Below, piece after piece: positions 1 through 8,853 of a DNA stretch of 64,000 nucleotides; positions within the stretch are counted from its first letter, which is position 1; each line of letters opens with the position of its first letter. Location of the stretch: positions 2,300,987 to 2,364,986 of the forward strand of contig NZ_CP101823.1 of NCBI RefSeq assembly GCF_024498175.1, written 5' to 3'. The translations under genes were made by a program, and so were the position numbers. This DNA comes from Haloplanus salinarum. Its GTDB lineage: Archaea; Halobacteriota; Halobacteria; Halobacteriales; Haloferacaceae. Below the pieces are notes generated by a model. It saw only the letters and a list, made by a program, of their open reading frames with translations. It did no database searches and was not told the origin of the DNA.

Positions 1-2
1 TC

Positions 3-200
3 GAAGGGCGGGTCTGTGACCGGGTGTACGACACCGGCCGCGACCTGCTCGACGCGGGGGTCGTCGAGGCCGGCGACACGCTTCCCGAGACGGCGACGGC
101 GAAGCTGATGTGGGTGCTGGAAAACCGGTCGGAGCCGGCCGCCGCGATGCGTGAGTCGCTCGCGGGCGAACTCCAGCCGCGGTCGACGCCGTGGCGTTGA
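3..200 (+). CDS. gatD: Glutamyl-tRNA(Gln) amidotransferase subunit D, 3' end only
   Basis: This is the last 65 codons of a gene that begins before the window. The visible protein reads GRVCDRVYDTGRDLLDAG, then LPETATAKLMWVLENR, and stops at TGA 198-200. That is the C-terminal part of the L-asparaginase-like subunit GatD of the archaeal GatDE amidotransferase. GatD releases ammonia from glutamine, and GatE uses it to convert Glu-tRNA(Gln) to Gln-tRNA(Gln). The catalytic threonines lie upstream and cannot be checked. The general asparaginase family shares this C-terminal helix region, but the KLMWVLEN segment favours GatD. The next gene converges on it from the other strand after 58 nt. Confidence 0.75.
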   Translation, partial: EGRVCDRVYDTGRDLLDAGVVEAGDTLPETATAKLMWVLENRSEPAAAMRESLAGELQPRSTPWR

Positions 201-258
201 GTGGCTGCCCCGACCCGAACGGGCGACGAGTGCTACGCCGGGACAAATCGGCGCTGGC

Positions 259-1581
259 TTACAGCTCCGTCTGGACGTCGAGTGCGTTCAGCTGATCGAC
301 TTCGGTACTGATCGCCTCGATCCGACTCGTCTGTTCTTCGTTGGCGGCGGCGATGGTTTCCGCCCGGTCGGCAACGTTCTCGAAGCCGTCCGTCGTCTCG
401 TCGACCATACTCGCGATCTCCTCCGTGCTGACGGCTTGGTCGTCGGTAGCCTCCGCGACTTCGGTGATACCGTCGGACACCTCCTCGACGACTTCCGCGA
501 TCTCCTGGAAGTTCTCCCCAGAGTCTCGAACCTTCTGCGCCCCGTCCTGTACGACCTCGTTAGTCTCTTCGAGGCTTTCGACCGTCTCCTCGGTATTGGT
601 GCGCACCTCGGCGACGATCCCCTCGATTTCGCCGGCACGGCGCTTCGACTCCTCCGCTAGTGACTTGACTTCGTCGGCGACGACAGCGAAGCCCTCGCCG
701 GCTTGGCCGGCGCGGGCGGCCTCGATCGAGGCGTTCAGCGCGAGCAGATTCGTCTGGTCGGCGATGTCGTTGATGACGTCGACCAGTTCGTCGATCTTTT
801 GAATGCTTTCGTGGAGGTCCTGTATCTCGCGGGTGGCGGTCTGTGCTTCCGTCTCGATCGTCTCCATCATCTCGATTGTCGCCTCGGCGTCGTCCTCGCC
901 CGCGCGAGCCTTGTCCCGGGCTCGATCGCTAATGGCGTTCACCTCGTCCGCCGTGGCGGCGATCTCCTCCACGGTCGCCGACAGGTTCGACACCTCGCTG
1001 TCGACCTCGGTGATCGAACGGAGCTGCTCGGAGGTGTCGGTACTGATCCCTTGGGAGGCGTCAGCGACCTCGCGTGCAGTCGCTTTCACCTCGTCGATTG
1101 CGGTTTTGATGCTGCCGGTCGCCTCTTTGCGGTCGCTGATGTCGTGGAACGTCTCGCTGATCGCGACGACGTCGCCGTCGTCGTTGCGGATCGGACGAAC
1201 CACGAGTTCCGTCGGGATGACACGGCCGTCGTAGCTTTCCTTCTCGACTTCGACGCGGATTTCCTCTTTTCCGTTGTCGACGATCTGTTTGAGGGTGCAA
1301 CTGTCCGTCCCGCAGACATCCGGGTGACAGAACTGGTCGTAGCAGTTGAGGAGTTCGCTTCCCTCCGCTTCGACTCCGCCCAGCTCCGTCATCAGATCAT
1401 TTTCGACGACGACATTGAACTCCGTGTCCAGAATACGCATTGCTGCCCCCGTCGAGTTCATTATCTCGCGTATGCTGTTCGAGAGGACATCGTGGAGTTC
1501 GTCGTGGTCGAGGGTCTTTCCGCCGGTGATCTCCTGTGAAAAGTCGACACCGCTCGTGGCACCGGACTCCTGTGTCGCCAT
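259..1581 (-). CDS. Soluble methyl-accepting chemotaxis protein with a cysteine-rich PAS domain
   Basis: A 440-residue cytoplasmic taxis transducer (Htr type) with no membrane segment and no HAMP domain. Residues about 35-150 form a PAS-like sensor ending in HDISDRKEA. It carries four cysteines at strictly five-residue spacing: C80, C85, C90 and C95. Residues 160-440 are a long coiled coil with methylation helices. The signalling tip at about 275-310 (DQTNLLALNASIEAARAG, then GEGFAVVADEVKSLAEES) is the part that contacts CheW and CheA in this family. I chose the ATG at 1581 rather than 1617 because a TATA box (1604-1610) lies 23-29 nt upstream and would give a leaderless transcript; the longer start would fall inside that promoter. 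The ligand is unknown. The cysteine pattern suggests a metal, Fe-S or redox sensor, which is inference. Confidence 0.9.
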   Translation of the reverse strand: MATQESGATSGVDFSQEITGGKTLDHDELHDVLSNSIREIMNSTGAAMRILDTEFNVVVENDLMTELGGVEAEGSELLNCYDQFCHPDVCGTDSCTLKQIVDNGKEEIRVEVEKESYDGRVIPTELVVRPIRNDDGDVVAISETFHDISDRKEATGSIKTAIDEVKATAREVADASQGISTDTSEQLRSITEVDSEVSNLSATVEEIAATADEVNAISDRARDKARAGEDDAEATIEMMETIETEAQTATREIQDLHESIQKIDELVDVINDIADQTNLLALNASIEAARAGQAGEGFAVVADEVKSLAEESKRRAGEIEGIVAEVRTNTEETVESLEETNEVVQDGAQKVRDSGENFQEIAEVVEEVSDGITEVAEATDDQAVSTEEIASMVDETTDGFENVADRAETIAAANEEQTSRIEAISTEVDQLNALDVQTEL

Positions 1582-1625
1582 ACCGCTAGCTGCGAGAGTC
1601 TTGTATAAATGTATCACCGCTAGCT
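1582..1625 (-). promoter_or_regulatory. Promoter of the chemotaxis gene with flanking 10-bp direct repeats
   Basis: On the minus strand a TATA element (ATTTATA, 1604-1610) sits about 25 nt before the ATG at 1581. The same 10-mer, AGCTAGCGGT, occurs on both sides of it, at 1616-1625 and at 1582-1591, directly before the start codon. The repeat contains the palindrome GCTAGC. The arrangement looks like a pair of operator half-sites bracketing the core promoter. The regulator is unknown. Confidence 0.5.
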
Positions 1626-1717
1626 ATTCACAATTGAGAATTTGATCCCGGTCGAACGGGCCACCGACCGCCGAACCGATCCACAATCCACTTATCGCTC
1701 CCCGGCGGAAGGTGGGT

Positions 1718-3025
1718 ATGATCCACGTGGTCGGCGGCGGCATCGCCGGACTGTCCGCCGCCTACCGGCTCCAGCAGCACGGCCACGAGGCGACGGTGCT
1801 GGAGGCGAGCGACGACCTCGGGGGGCTGGCGGCCACGTACTCGACCGCCGGCGACGACGTCGAGAAGTTCTACCACCACCTCTCGAAGTCCGAGGAGACC
1901 ATCGTCGAGTTGGCCGAGGAGCTGGGGCTCGGCGACCGGGTCGAGTGGCTGGTCGGGAAGAACGCCTACTACGTCGACGGCGTGGTCCACCCGCTCGACA
2001 CCCTGCCACAGATCGCCGCCTACCCCCATCTGAGCCTCTACGATACGTTCCGCCTCGGCCTCCTGACCCTCGAAATCGACGTGCGCGGCGGGCGTCCCCG
2101 GTTCGACACGTACGACGACCTGGAGGCCTTCGAGGACGTGCCGATCAAGGAGTTCCTGCTCGAACACACCACCCGTGGGGTCTACGAGAACTTCTTCGAA
2201 CCCCTGCTCGACGCGAAGTTCGGCGACCGGAAGGAGGACGTGAGCGCCGCGTGGCTGCTCGGCCGGATCAAGTTCCGCGGCGAACGCGACCTGCGCCGGG
2301 GGGAGATCCTCGGCTACTTCGAGGGTGGCTTCGCCGTCCTGATCGACGCGCTCGTCGACGCGGTGGGTCGGGACCACGTCGAGACGGGGACGCGAGCGGT
2401 CGACCTGTCGACGGCCGGGGGCGCCGTCGAGTCGATCACCGTCGAGACCGAGTCGGGCACGGAGACCCGGCCGACCGACGGGGTGGTCGTCGCGACGATG
2501 CCGAACGTCCTCGAATCGCTGACGGGGTACACCTGCGAGATCGACTTCCAGGGCGCCGTGTGCGCCGTGATGACGATGGACGAACCACTCACGGAGACGT
2601 ACTGGCTGAACGTCGCCCACGACGCCCCCTTCGGGGCGTTGATCGAACACACGAACTTCGTCCCGCCGGCGCGGTACGGCGGCGACCACCTGTGCTACAT
2701 CGCCAGCTACGTCCAGGACCGGGAGGAGGACGTCTGGCGGATGGACGACGACGAACTGGAGGCGACGTGGCTGGATCACGTCGGGGAGATGTTCCCGACG
2801 TTCGACCGGTCGACGGTCCGGGAGTTCCGGGTGGCGCGCAACCCGCGGGCGGCGCCGGTCTACGAGCGGGGATATCTCGATCTGGTCGTCCCCTACGACC
2901 TCGGCGACGCGGTGGCGGAAGGGGTCTACTACGCGGGAATGGCGAGCCGGGCGCAGTATCCGGAACGGAGCCTGAACGGCGGCGTCGTCGCTGGCTTTAC
3001 GTGTGCTGATCGGATCGCCGACTAG
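1718..3025 (+). CDS. FAD-dependent oxidoreductase, amine oxidase / HemY-like family
   Basis: A 435-residue flavoprotein. The N terminus MIHVVGGGIAGLSAAYRL is a dinucleotide-binding Rossmann fold (GxGxxG) followed by the acidic residue of LEAS. The rest has the layout of NAD(P)-binding Rossmann-like amine oxidases and protoporphyrinogen-oxidase relatives (COG1232). The C-terminal segment LNGGVVAGFTCADRI resembles the family's second FAD contact. The substrate cannot be named: haem, carotenoid and UDP-sugar enzymes share this fold. I start at ATG 1718 rather than GTG 1712, because CTTATC at 1691-1696 lies 27 nt upstream, as expected for a leaderless haloarchaeal gene. The next gene converges and overlaps its stop by 4 nt. 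Confidence 0.8.
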   Translation: MIHVVGGGIAGLSAAYRLQQHGHEATVLEASDDLGGLAATYSTAGDDVEKFYHHLSKSEETIVELAEELGLGDRVEWLVGKNAYYVDGVVHPLDTLPQIAAYPHLSLYDTFRLGLLTLEIDVRGGRPRFDTYDDLEAFEDVPIKEFLLEHTTRGVYENFFEPLLDAKFGDRKEDVSAAWLLGRIKFRGERDLRRGEILGYFEGGFAVLIDALVDAVGRDHVETGTRAVDLSTAGGAVESITVETESGTETRPTDGVVVATMPNVLESLTGYTCEIDFQGAVCAVMTMDEPLTETYWLNVAHDAPFGALIEHTNFVPPARYGGDHLCYIASYVQDREEDVWRMDDDELEATWLDHVGEMFPTFDRSTVREFRVARNPRAAPVYERGYLDLVVPYDLGDAVAEGVYYAGMASRAQYPERSLNGGVVAGFTCADRIAD

Positions 3026-3624
3026 GCGCCTTCGGACTCCCGGACGTCGTCGGGGGTGACGCCGGGGGCCTCGGTCGGGTCGACGTCCTCGGGTTCCTCG
3101 ATTCCGCCCGCGACGACCTCCTCGCCGGTGTCGACGTACACGTCGTCGGCGAACCCGCCCTCGGCGTGGGGATGTTCCGGATCGTCGAGTTGCTCGGGTG
3201 TCGAGGGGGCACTGGCGACCCCGCCGGCGGGCCGGAAGTCGCCGAGCGGGTCGTCGATGGTGATCCCGTGGCGCTCGAAGAAGTCGACGTAGCGCTCGTA
3301 GTGGTCCTCCAGTTCGTCAGTGGGGAACTCCATCATCTCCACCCAGCCGTGGTTGTAGAAGTCGAAGTTCGCCTGAATGTGGGTGATCTCACGGGCCTCG
3401 GCCTCGGTGTACCCCTCGTTGAGCGCCGCGAGGTAGGTGTCCATGGTCGCGTCGAAGAAGTCGTCGAGGTGGGCACGACGCGCCTCGCGGACGTCTTCGT
3501 CGGCCTTCTCCAGGAAAACGCGCGTGTGCAGGTCGACCAGTTTGTCGTTGACGATCGACCCCACCACCGGGAGGGTGAGCGCCTTCCGGGACGCGAAATG
3601 GCGGACGTTCTGGCTGATCTTCAT
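3022..3624 (-). CDS. Conserved haloarchaeal protein of unknown function (DUF6149-like)
   Basis: A 200-residue soluble protein starting MKISQNVRHFASRKALTL. The first half is basic and helical. The middle (ARRAHLDDFFDATMDTYL through ITHIQANFDFYNHGWVEM) is helical, and the C terminus is acidic, proline-rich and probably disordered. The text resembles a haloarchaeal family I recall as DUF6149, but I could not check that, and no catalytic motif is visible. An upstream in-frame ATG at 3708 would add 28 residues unlike the rest of the protein, so I prefer 3624. The stop codon overlaps that of the convergent flavoprotein gene by 4 nt. The divergent neighbour begins 110 nt upstream. Confidence 0.7.
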   Translation of the reverse strand: MKISQNVRHFASRKALTLPVVGSIVNDKLVDLHTRVFLEKADEDVREARRAHLDDFFDATMDTYLAALNEGYTEAEAREITHIQANFDFYNHGWVEMMEFPTDELEDHYERYVDFFERHGITIDDPLGDFRPAGGVASAPSTPEQLDDPEHPHAEGGFADDVYVDTGEEVVAGGIEEPEDVDPTEAPGVTPDDVRESEGA

Positions 3625-3734
3625 CGCCGTCGGTTGGGATCGTTCGCCCTTCAAGCCAACGGTGCCCCGTCCGGGTTCGAGGCGAATTTCGCGGATAGCA
3701 ATCGACATTAACCCGTACCTCCAAACGTCGGGGT

Positions 3735-4973
3735 ATGACCCAGTCGTATGTGATCATCGGCGACGGGATCGCGGGGAGCTCCGCGGCGGAAACGTTGCGC
3801 GAGGGGGCGCCGGACGCCGAGATCACCGTCATCACCGACGAGGGTGAGGCTCTCTACAATCGTATTCTCATCAAGGAGTTCGCCAAGGGCAAACTGCCGG
3901 AGATGCCCGTCTCGATCCACGAGCCCTCGTGGTACGAGGAGCGCGACATCGACCTCCGGCTCAACACGCTGGTCACGAACGTGGATCCGGAGGGGCACCG
4001 ACTGCGGACACACGAGGGGGAGCGCATCGAGTACGACAAGCTCCTGGTGGCCACGGGCGGGACGCCGGCCCAGCTTCCGGTCGAGAACAGCGACGCCGAG
4101 GGCGTCCACCACTTCTGGACGTTCCAGGACGCGCGGGCGATCCGCGAACACGTCGAGCGAGCGGAGACGGGCATCGTCGTCGGCGCGGGGCTGCTCGGCA
4201 TCGACCTCGCGGCCATCTGCGGCGAGCAGGACGTCGACGCCCACTACCTCATGCGTGGCGACTGCTGGTGGCGCTACGCGCTCTCGACGGAGGGCGCGGA
4301 GATCCTCCACGAGGCGATGCGCGAACGCGGCGTCGAGCCGGTCTTTGGGAGCGGCGTCGACCGCTTCGAGACCGACGACGACGGCCACGTCACGGCCGCG
4401 ATCGACCCCAACGGCGACCGCTACGAGGGTGACTTCGTCGGCATCGCCATCGGCCTGGACTTCAACACCGAGATCCTGCAGGGGACGGGCGTCGAGTGCG
4501 ACGACGGGATCCTCGTCGACGAGTACATGCGGACGAACGTCGACGACATCTACGCCGCGGGCGACATCACGCGCTATCACGATACGATCCTCGGCGAACG
4601 CGCCCAGAACGGGTCGTGGGACAGCGCCAAATCGCAGGGGACGGTCGCCGCGAAGAACATGCTCGACCCCGAGTCGGAACCGTTCCGCTTCGTCTCGTCG
4701 TACTCGATCACCCACTTCGACTTCCCCTTCCTCTCCTTTGGCCACCCGACCATCGGCGACGACGAGGCCGAACGCAAGTACTCCGACACGGAGTGGCGTC
4801 GCCTGGCGTTCAAGGACGGCAAGATCGTCGGCGGCGTCCTGATCGGCGACCTCTCGCCACAGAGCGCCTACAAGCAACTGATGGAGGAGGAACGCGTCGT
4901 CGCGGACCAGAAGGAGGTCCTCCTCGAGAAGTCCGTGGACCTGGAGAACCTCGCCCCGACCCAGGAGCAGTAA
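3735..4973 (+). CDS. NAD(P)/FAD-dependent oxidoreductase (pyridine nucleotide-disulfide oxidoreductase family)
   Basis: A 412-residue enzyme with two dinucleotide-binding folds. The FAD site is YVIIGDGIAGSSAAETL at residues 5-21. The NAD(P) site is GIVVGAGLLGIDLAAICGEQ, near residue 145. The typical FAD ATG motif is LLVATGG, and the second FAD contact is DIYAAGDITRYHD, near residue 280. No redox-active CxxC pair is present. That places it with nitrite-reductase-like, rubredoxin-reductase-like and ferredoxin-reductase-like flavoproteins rather than with disulfide reductases. The electron acceptor is unknown. ATTAACC at 3709-3715 lies about 25 nt upstream of the ATG, supporting a leaderless start. 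No partner ferredoxin or rubredoxin gene lies next to it. Confidence 0.85.
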   Translation: MTQSYVIIGDGIAGSSAAETLREGAPDAEITVITDEGEALYNRILIKEFAKGKLPEMPVSIHEPSWYEERDIDLRLNTLVTNVDPEGHRLRTHEGERIEYDKLLVATGGTPAQLPVENSDAEGVHHFWTFQDARAIREHVERAETGIVVGAGLLGIDLAAICGEQDVDAHYLMRGDCWWRYALSTEGAEILHEAMRERGVEPVFGSGVDRFETDDDGHVTAAIDPNGDRYEGDFVGIAIGLDFNTEILQGTGVECDDGILVDEYMRTNVDDIYAAGDITRYHDTILGERAQNGSWDSAKSQGTVAAKNMLDPESEPFRFVSSYSITHFDFPFLSFGHPTIGDDEAERKYSDTEWRRLAFKDGKIVGGVLIGDLSPQSAYKQLMEEERVVADQKEVLLEKSVDLENLAPTQEQ

Positions 4974-5159
4974 CGACCCACCCCGCCCTCTCCGTCGCCG
5001 CCCGTCCTCGCCGAACCTGAATCCGAGACGAAACGTCCCGAGAATTTATGTGAGGGGTCCGAAATTCGTACGTAGTGTGGCAACGAAACTCACGGAGCGT
5101 GTAAACGTGTGGCGAAGGGATCGACACCGGGACGGGCGGGTGGACCGGAGCGTCGCGTC
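4974..5159 (+). promoter_or_regulatory. Upstream region and promoter of the transhydrogenase operon
   Basis: This 186-nt gap holds a TATA-like element, AATTTATG, at 5043-5050, which predicts transcription from about 5072 and so an untranslated leader of roughly 90 nt if pntA starts at 5160. A GGAG at 5147-5150 sits 9 nt before that ATG. Leadered genes with a Shine-Dalgarno site are the minority in this window. Confidence 0.45.
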
Positions 5160-6332
5160 ATGATCGTCGGGGTGCCGTCGGAGACGGCCGAGGACGAGAC
5201 GCGGGTCTCGCTCATCCCCCCGGTGACGGAGAAACTGGTCGACCGGGACGTGGACGTCTGCATCGAGAGCGGCGCGGGCGTCGGGTCCGAGTGGTCGGAC
5301 GCGGCGTACCGCGAGGCAGGGTGTACGGTCGTCGACGACCGGGAGACGGTGTTCGAGCGGGCCGACGTCCTCTGCCAGGTCAGAGGGCTCGCGGCCAACG
5401 AGAGTGAACCGATGGACCCGTACCGCGAGGGCCAGGTGGTGATCGGGACGCTCGGCCCCTACGACCTCGAAGAGGGGACGTGGCAGGAACTGGGCGACCG
5501 GCGGCTGAGCTCGTTCGCCCTGGAGTTCATGCCCCGGATCAGCCGCGCACAGAGCATGGACGTGCTGTCGTCGATGGCGAGCGTCGGGGGGTACAAGGCG
5601 GCCCTGGTGGCGGCCGAGCGGCTCCCGAAGCTCTTTCCGCTGGAGATGACCGCCGCCGGTACCGTCCAGCCGGCGGAGGTGTTCGTGATCGGCGCGGGCG
5701 TCGCGGGACTGAAGGCCATCTCCACGGCGGAGCGTCTCGGCGCGTCGGTCCGCGGGTACGACATCCGGCTGGAGGTGAAACAGGAGGTCGAGAGCCTGGG
5801 TGCGGACTTCGTCGAACTCGACCTAGAGACGGAGGGATCGGGCGACGACGAGGGGTACGCCGTCGAGATGGGCGAGGAGTTCTACGAACAACAGCGCAAG
5901 GAGCTGGGACGGGTGGTCCCCGAGTCGGACGTCGTCATCACGACGGCGGCCATCCCCGGCGCGCCCGCGCCGGAACTCGTGAGCGAGGGGATGATCGCGG
6001 ACATGGACGACGGGTCGGTGGTCGTCGACCTCGCGGCGGCGGATGGCGGCAACTGCGACCCCACGGTCGCCGACGAGACGATCACCTACGAGGGCGTGAC
6101 GGTGTTCGGGCCGACGAACCTCCCGGCGACGGTGCCGAAGACGGCGAGCCAACTGTTCGCCAACAACCTGTACAACTTCCTGGATCACCTGCTCGCGGAC
6201 GGCGAGCTGGTCATCGACACCGAGGACGAGATCATCGACTCGACGCTACTGACACACGATGGCACGATACGACGACCCCACGAGGAGAACGACGAACCGG
6301 CCGACGAGGAGGCGGGGACGGATGAGGAGTGA
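5160..6332 (+). CDS. pntA: NAD(P) transhydrogenase, alpha subunit part 1 (NAD-binding domain I)
   Basis: A 390-residue soluble domain I of the proton-translocating transhydrogenase, which moves hydride between NADH and NADP+ using the proton gradient. The start MIVGVPSETAEDETRVSL matches the family N terminus. The alanine-dehydrogenase-like NAD fold is FVIGAGVAGLKAISTAERLG, near residue 180, followed by an aspartate in GYDIR. The C-terminal 40 residues are an acidic tail without membrane helices, as expected when the membrane part is encoded separately. ATG 5160 has a GGAG Shine-Dalgarno site 9 nt upstream. A GTG at 5109 in the same frame would add 17 residues and is the alternative. Only 3 nt separate it from the next gene, so the three genes form an operon. 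Confidence 0.92.
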   Translation: MIVGVPSETAEDETRVSLIPPVTEKLVDRDVDVCIESGAGVGSEWSDAAYREAGCTVVDDRETVFERADVLCQVRGLAANESEPMDPYREGQVVIGTLGPYDLEEGTWQELGDRRLSSFALEFMPRISRAQSMDVLSSMASVGGYKAALVAAERLPKLFPLEMTAAGTVQPAEVFVIGAGVAGLKAISTAERLGASVRGYDIRLEVKQEVESLGADFVELDLETEGSGDDEGYAVEMGEEFYEQQRKELGRVVPESDVVITTAAIPGAPAPELVSEGMIADMDDGSVVVDLAAADGGNCDPTVADETITYEGVTVFGPTNLPATVPKTASQLFANNLYNFLDHLLADGELVIDTEDEIIDSTLLTHDGTIRRPHEENDEPADEEAGTDEE

Positions 6333-6335
6333 GCC

Positions 6336-6617
6336 ATGACGTTCGTCCAGAACCTGACGCTGTTCGTGCTGGCGGCCTTCGTCGGCTACGAGATCATCAC
6401 GAAGATTCCGACGAACCTCCACACGCCGCTGATGTCGGGGGCCAACGCCATCTCGGGGATCACGCTCCTGGGATCGGTCGTCGTCGCCGGCTCCGGCTCC
6501 GACCTGCTCGCGACGGCGCTCGGCTTCGTCGCCGTCGTCATGGCGACGATCAACGTCGTCGGCGGGTATCTCGTGAGTCACTTCATGCTCGACCAGTTCA
6601 GCCAGCGGGGGAAGTGA
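6336..6617 (+). CDS. pntAB: NAD(P) transhydrogenase, alpha subunit part 2 (membrane)
   Basis: A 93-residue protein with three predicted membrane helices: about residues 5-22, 35-55 and 60-82. The signature FVGYEIITKIPTNLHTPLMSG is typical of the short membrane alpha subunit in three-gene transhydrogenases. With PntB it forms the proton channel (domain II). It begins 3 nt after the pntA stop and ends 1 nt before the pntB ATG, so translation is probably coupled. Confidence 0.92.
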   Translation: MTFVQNLTLFVLAAFVGYEIITKIPTNLHTPLMSGANAISGITLLGSVVVAGSGSDLLATALGFVAVVMATINVVGGYLVSHFMLDQFSQRGK

Positions 6618-6618
6618 G

Positions 6619-8046
6619 ATGGCGGGCGTACTCGGCGGGCTCCCGAACTCGGTGCTCCAGTTCGTATACCTGATCGCCAGCGTCCTCTTCATCCAGGGGT
6701 TGCGCGACATGACGCATCCGCGGACGGCGACCCGGGGCAACGGCATCTCCTCGCTCGGGATGCTCCTCGCGGTGGTCGTGACGGTGCTCTGGTTCGAAAT
6801 CGCCTCCCCGCTGGTCCTCGGCGCGGCGCTCCTGGTCGGCGGAGCGGTCGGCGCGTGGCTGGCGGTGACGGTCGAGACGACCGAGATGCCACAGCTCGTC
6901 GGTCTGTTCAACGGCTTCGGCGGCGGCGCCTCCGCGCTCGTCGCCGGGGCGGAACTGGTCGACCGCGTCGTCACCGGGAGCGGCCTGCCGGTCGGCGTGA
7001 CCGCGACGGCGGCCATCGCCGGTATCATCGGCGCGGTGACGTTCTGGGGGAGCCTCGTCGCCGCCGGCAAGCTCCACGGGGTGGTCGGCGACTCGCCCGT
7101 GAGCAGCACCGTCGGCCACGGGATCAAGGTCGTGACCCTGGCGGCCGCCGTCGCGAGCGGCGTCGTGCTCGTCGCCCAGCCCGGCTTCGTCGGCGGCGCA
7201 CCGGTGTCGTCCTACTGGGTCCTGGTCGCCGCCGCGTCCGTCCTCGGAATCTTCCTGGTCGTCCCCATCGGCGGGGCGGACATGCCCGTGGTGATCGCGC
7301 TGTTGAACTCCTACTCCGGGCTGGCCGCCGCCACCACGGGGTTCGTCCTCGGCAACACCGTCCTCATCGTCGCGGGGACGCTGGTCGGGGCGTCGGGACT
7401 GATCCTGACGGTCATCATGTGTGAGTCGATGAACCGCTCGCTGGTCAACGTCCTCTTCGGCGGCCTCGGCGGCGACGACGAGATGGAGGACATGCCGGAC
7501 ATCTACGAGGGATCGATCAGCGAGACGTCCGCCGAGGAAGTCGAGATGTTGCTGGACGTGGCCGACCGCGTCGTCATCGTTCCGGGGTACGGGATGGCCG
7601 TCGCACAGGCCCAACACGCCGTGGCCGAACTGGCCGAACTGCTGGAGGAAGACGGCGTCGACGTCGAGTTCGGCATCCACCCGGTCGCGGGCCGGATGCC
7701 GGGCCACATGAACGCGCTGCTGGCCGAGGCCGACGTGCCCTACGACAAGATGCGGGAACTGGAGGAGGTGAACCCGACGTTCTCGCAGACGGACGTGGTG
7801 ATCGTCACCGGCGCCAACGACGTGGTCAACCCGATGGCGAACACCGACGACTCCAGCCCCATCGCGGGCATGCCGGTCCTGGAAGTGGGCGAGGCCCGCT
7901 CGGTGGTCGTCAACAAGCGGAGCCTCAGCCCCGGGTTCTCCGGCATCCCCAACCCGCTGTTCGCCGAGGACAACACGAGTATGCTCTTCGGCGACGCCAA
8001 GGCGTCGATGCAGGAACTGGTGAACGTCTACAAGGAGAACCGCTGA
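6619..8046 (+). CDS. pntB: NAD(P) transhydrogenase, beta subunit
   Basis: A 475-residue membrane protein. The first roughly 280 residues contain about eight or nine hydrophobic helices. The C-terminal roughly 180 residues are the soluble NADP-binding domain III, marked by VVIVPGYGMAVAQAQHAV, HPVAGRMPGHMNALLAEA, VIVTGANDVVNP and VVNKRSLSPGFSGIPNPL. These match the NADP-site motifs of PntB. Together with the two upstream genes it makes a complete enzyme that can supply NADPH at the cost of proton motive force. No terminator-like hairpin is obvious after the stop. The next gene has its own promoter. Confidence 0.95.
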   Translation: MAGVLGGLPNSVLQFVYLIASVLFIQGLRDMTHPRTATRGNGISSLGMLLAVVVTVLWFEIASPLVLGAALLVGGAVGAWLAVTVETTEMPQLVGLFNGFGGGASALVAGAELVDRVVTGSGLPVGVTATAAIAGIIGAVTFWGSLVAAGKLHGVVGDSPVSSTVGHGIKVVTLAAAVASGVVLVAQPGFVGGAPVSSYWVLVAAASVLGIFLVVPIGGADMPVVIALLNSYSGLAAATTGFVLGNTVLIVAGTLVGASGLILTVIMCESMNRSLVNVLFGGLGGDDEMEDMPDIYEGSISETSAEEVEMLLDVADRVVIVPGYGMAVAQAQHAVAELAELLEEDGVDVEFGIHPVAGRMPGHMNALLAEADVPYDKMRELEEVNPTFSQTDVVIVTGANDVVNPMANTDDSSPIAGMPVLEVGEARSVVVNKRSLSPGFSGIPNPLFAEDNTSMLFGDAKASMQELVNVYKENR

Positions 8047-8108
8047 GCGACCGACGGGGGACGCCCCCCGACGAAACCTTTATCGTCCTAAATGTGTATT
8101 GTTGTCAC

Positions 8109-8321
8109 ATGTCACGCCCCGTCGACGCCGACTACGACGTGAACCGAACCGACACCGTGCCGGAGAGCGCACGAGTGCGTCACTTCGACGAACTCGACGA
8201 CTCGGCACAGCAGTATCTCGTTCACGTCGCGGAGGGCGTCTCTTCCCGGGACCCGACCAACCTCTCGGAGCTGAACGAGGGCGACGTGGTCGTGTTCACC
8301 GACTACTACCACGTTCAGTAG
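8109..8321 (+). CDS. Small conserved haloarchaeal protein, unknown function
   Basis: A 70-residue acidic protein starting MSRPVDADYDVNRTDTVP and ending GDVVVFTDYYHVQ. No cysteine motif, membrane segment or known domain is visible. I chose ATG 8109 rather than 8094 because TTTATCG near 8079-8085 is a TATA box about 27 nt upstream, giving a leaderless transcript. It lies between pntB and another small protein on the same strand, but the separate promoter argues that it is its own unit. Confidence 0.7.
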   Translation: MSRPVDADYDVNRTDTVPESARVRHFDELDDSAQQYLVHVAEGVSSRDPTNLSELNEGDVVVFTDYYHVQ

Positions 8322-8363
8322 CGGGATCGAAGCCGTTTTGCCCGGTGGTGTGGTAACTCGTCC

Positions 8364-8771
8364 ATGGACAGCGGCGGGACGATGACGCTCGCGTTCGAAC
8401 TCGGGGCGCTCGAAGCGCTCGCCGATCCGAACGCGGTCTTCGACGACGCTCGACAGTGGACCGAATACGTGGGCGTCCTCAGCGACCAGCCGACGTACGT
8501 CGTCACCAACTTCACGCGCAAGCGACGCATCCGTCAGGACTTCTTCTCGGGGCCGCGGGGCGTCCGCGAGAGCCTCGACAACGTGGCCGACCAGTTCGAC
8601 ACCGACCGTCACGTCTTCATCGGCACGACCGACGAGGACCGCGCCGCCGCCGAGGACCACGACTGGGAGTACCTCTCCGTCGAGGAGGCCGCGGAGTTCG
8701 CCGACTGGGAGCTCGGCGAGACGGACGAGGAGGACCCCTTCGAGGGGGAAAGCCGGGACGATTGGCCGTAG
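8364..8771 (+). CDS. Conserved haloarchaeal protein (DUF7124-like)
   Basis: A 135-residue acidic protein beginning MDSGGTMTLAFELGALEAL. The conserved-looking core is TYVVTNFTRKRRIRQDFFSG, followed by DTDRHVFIGTTDEDR. It resembles a family I recall as DUF7124, but this is unchecked. No catalytic residues, membrane helices or metal sites are recognisable. An internal ATG at residue 7 is an alternative start. It sits 42 nt after the preceding small gene, and both may be co-expressed. Confidence 0.7.
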   Translation: MDSGGTMTLAFELGALEALADPNAVFDDARQWTEYVGVLSDQPTYVVTNFTRKRRIRQDFFSGPRGVRESLDNVADQFDTDRHVFIGTTDEDRAAAEDHDWEYLSVEEAAEFADWELGETDEEDPFEGESRDDWP

Positions 8772-8853
8772 TCGCGGCGTAACGGTCGACGGACGTCACA
8801 CGGGACCGAGTGGATCGAAAGCCATAATCACGGCGGGTCCTTGCCGATAGTCG

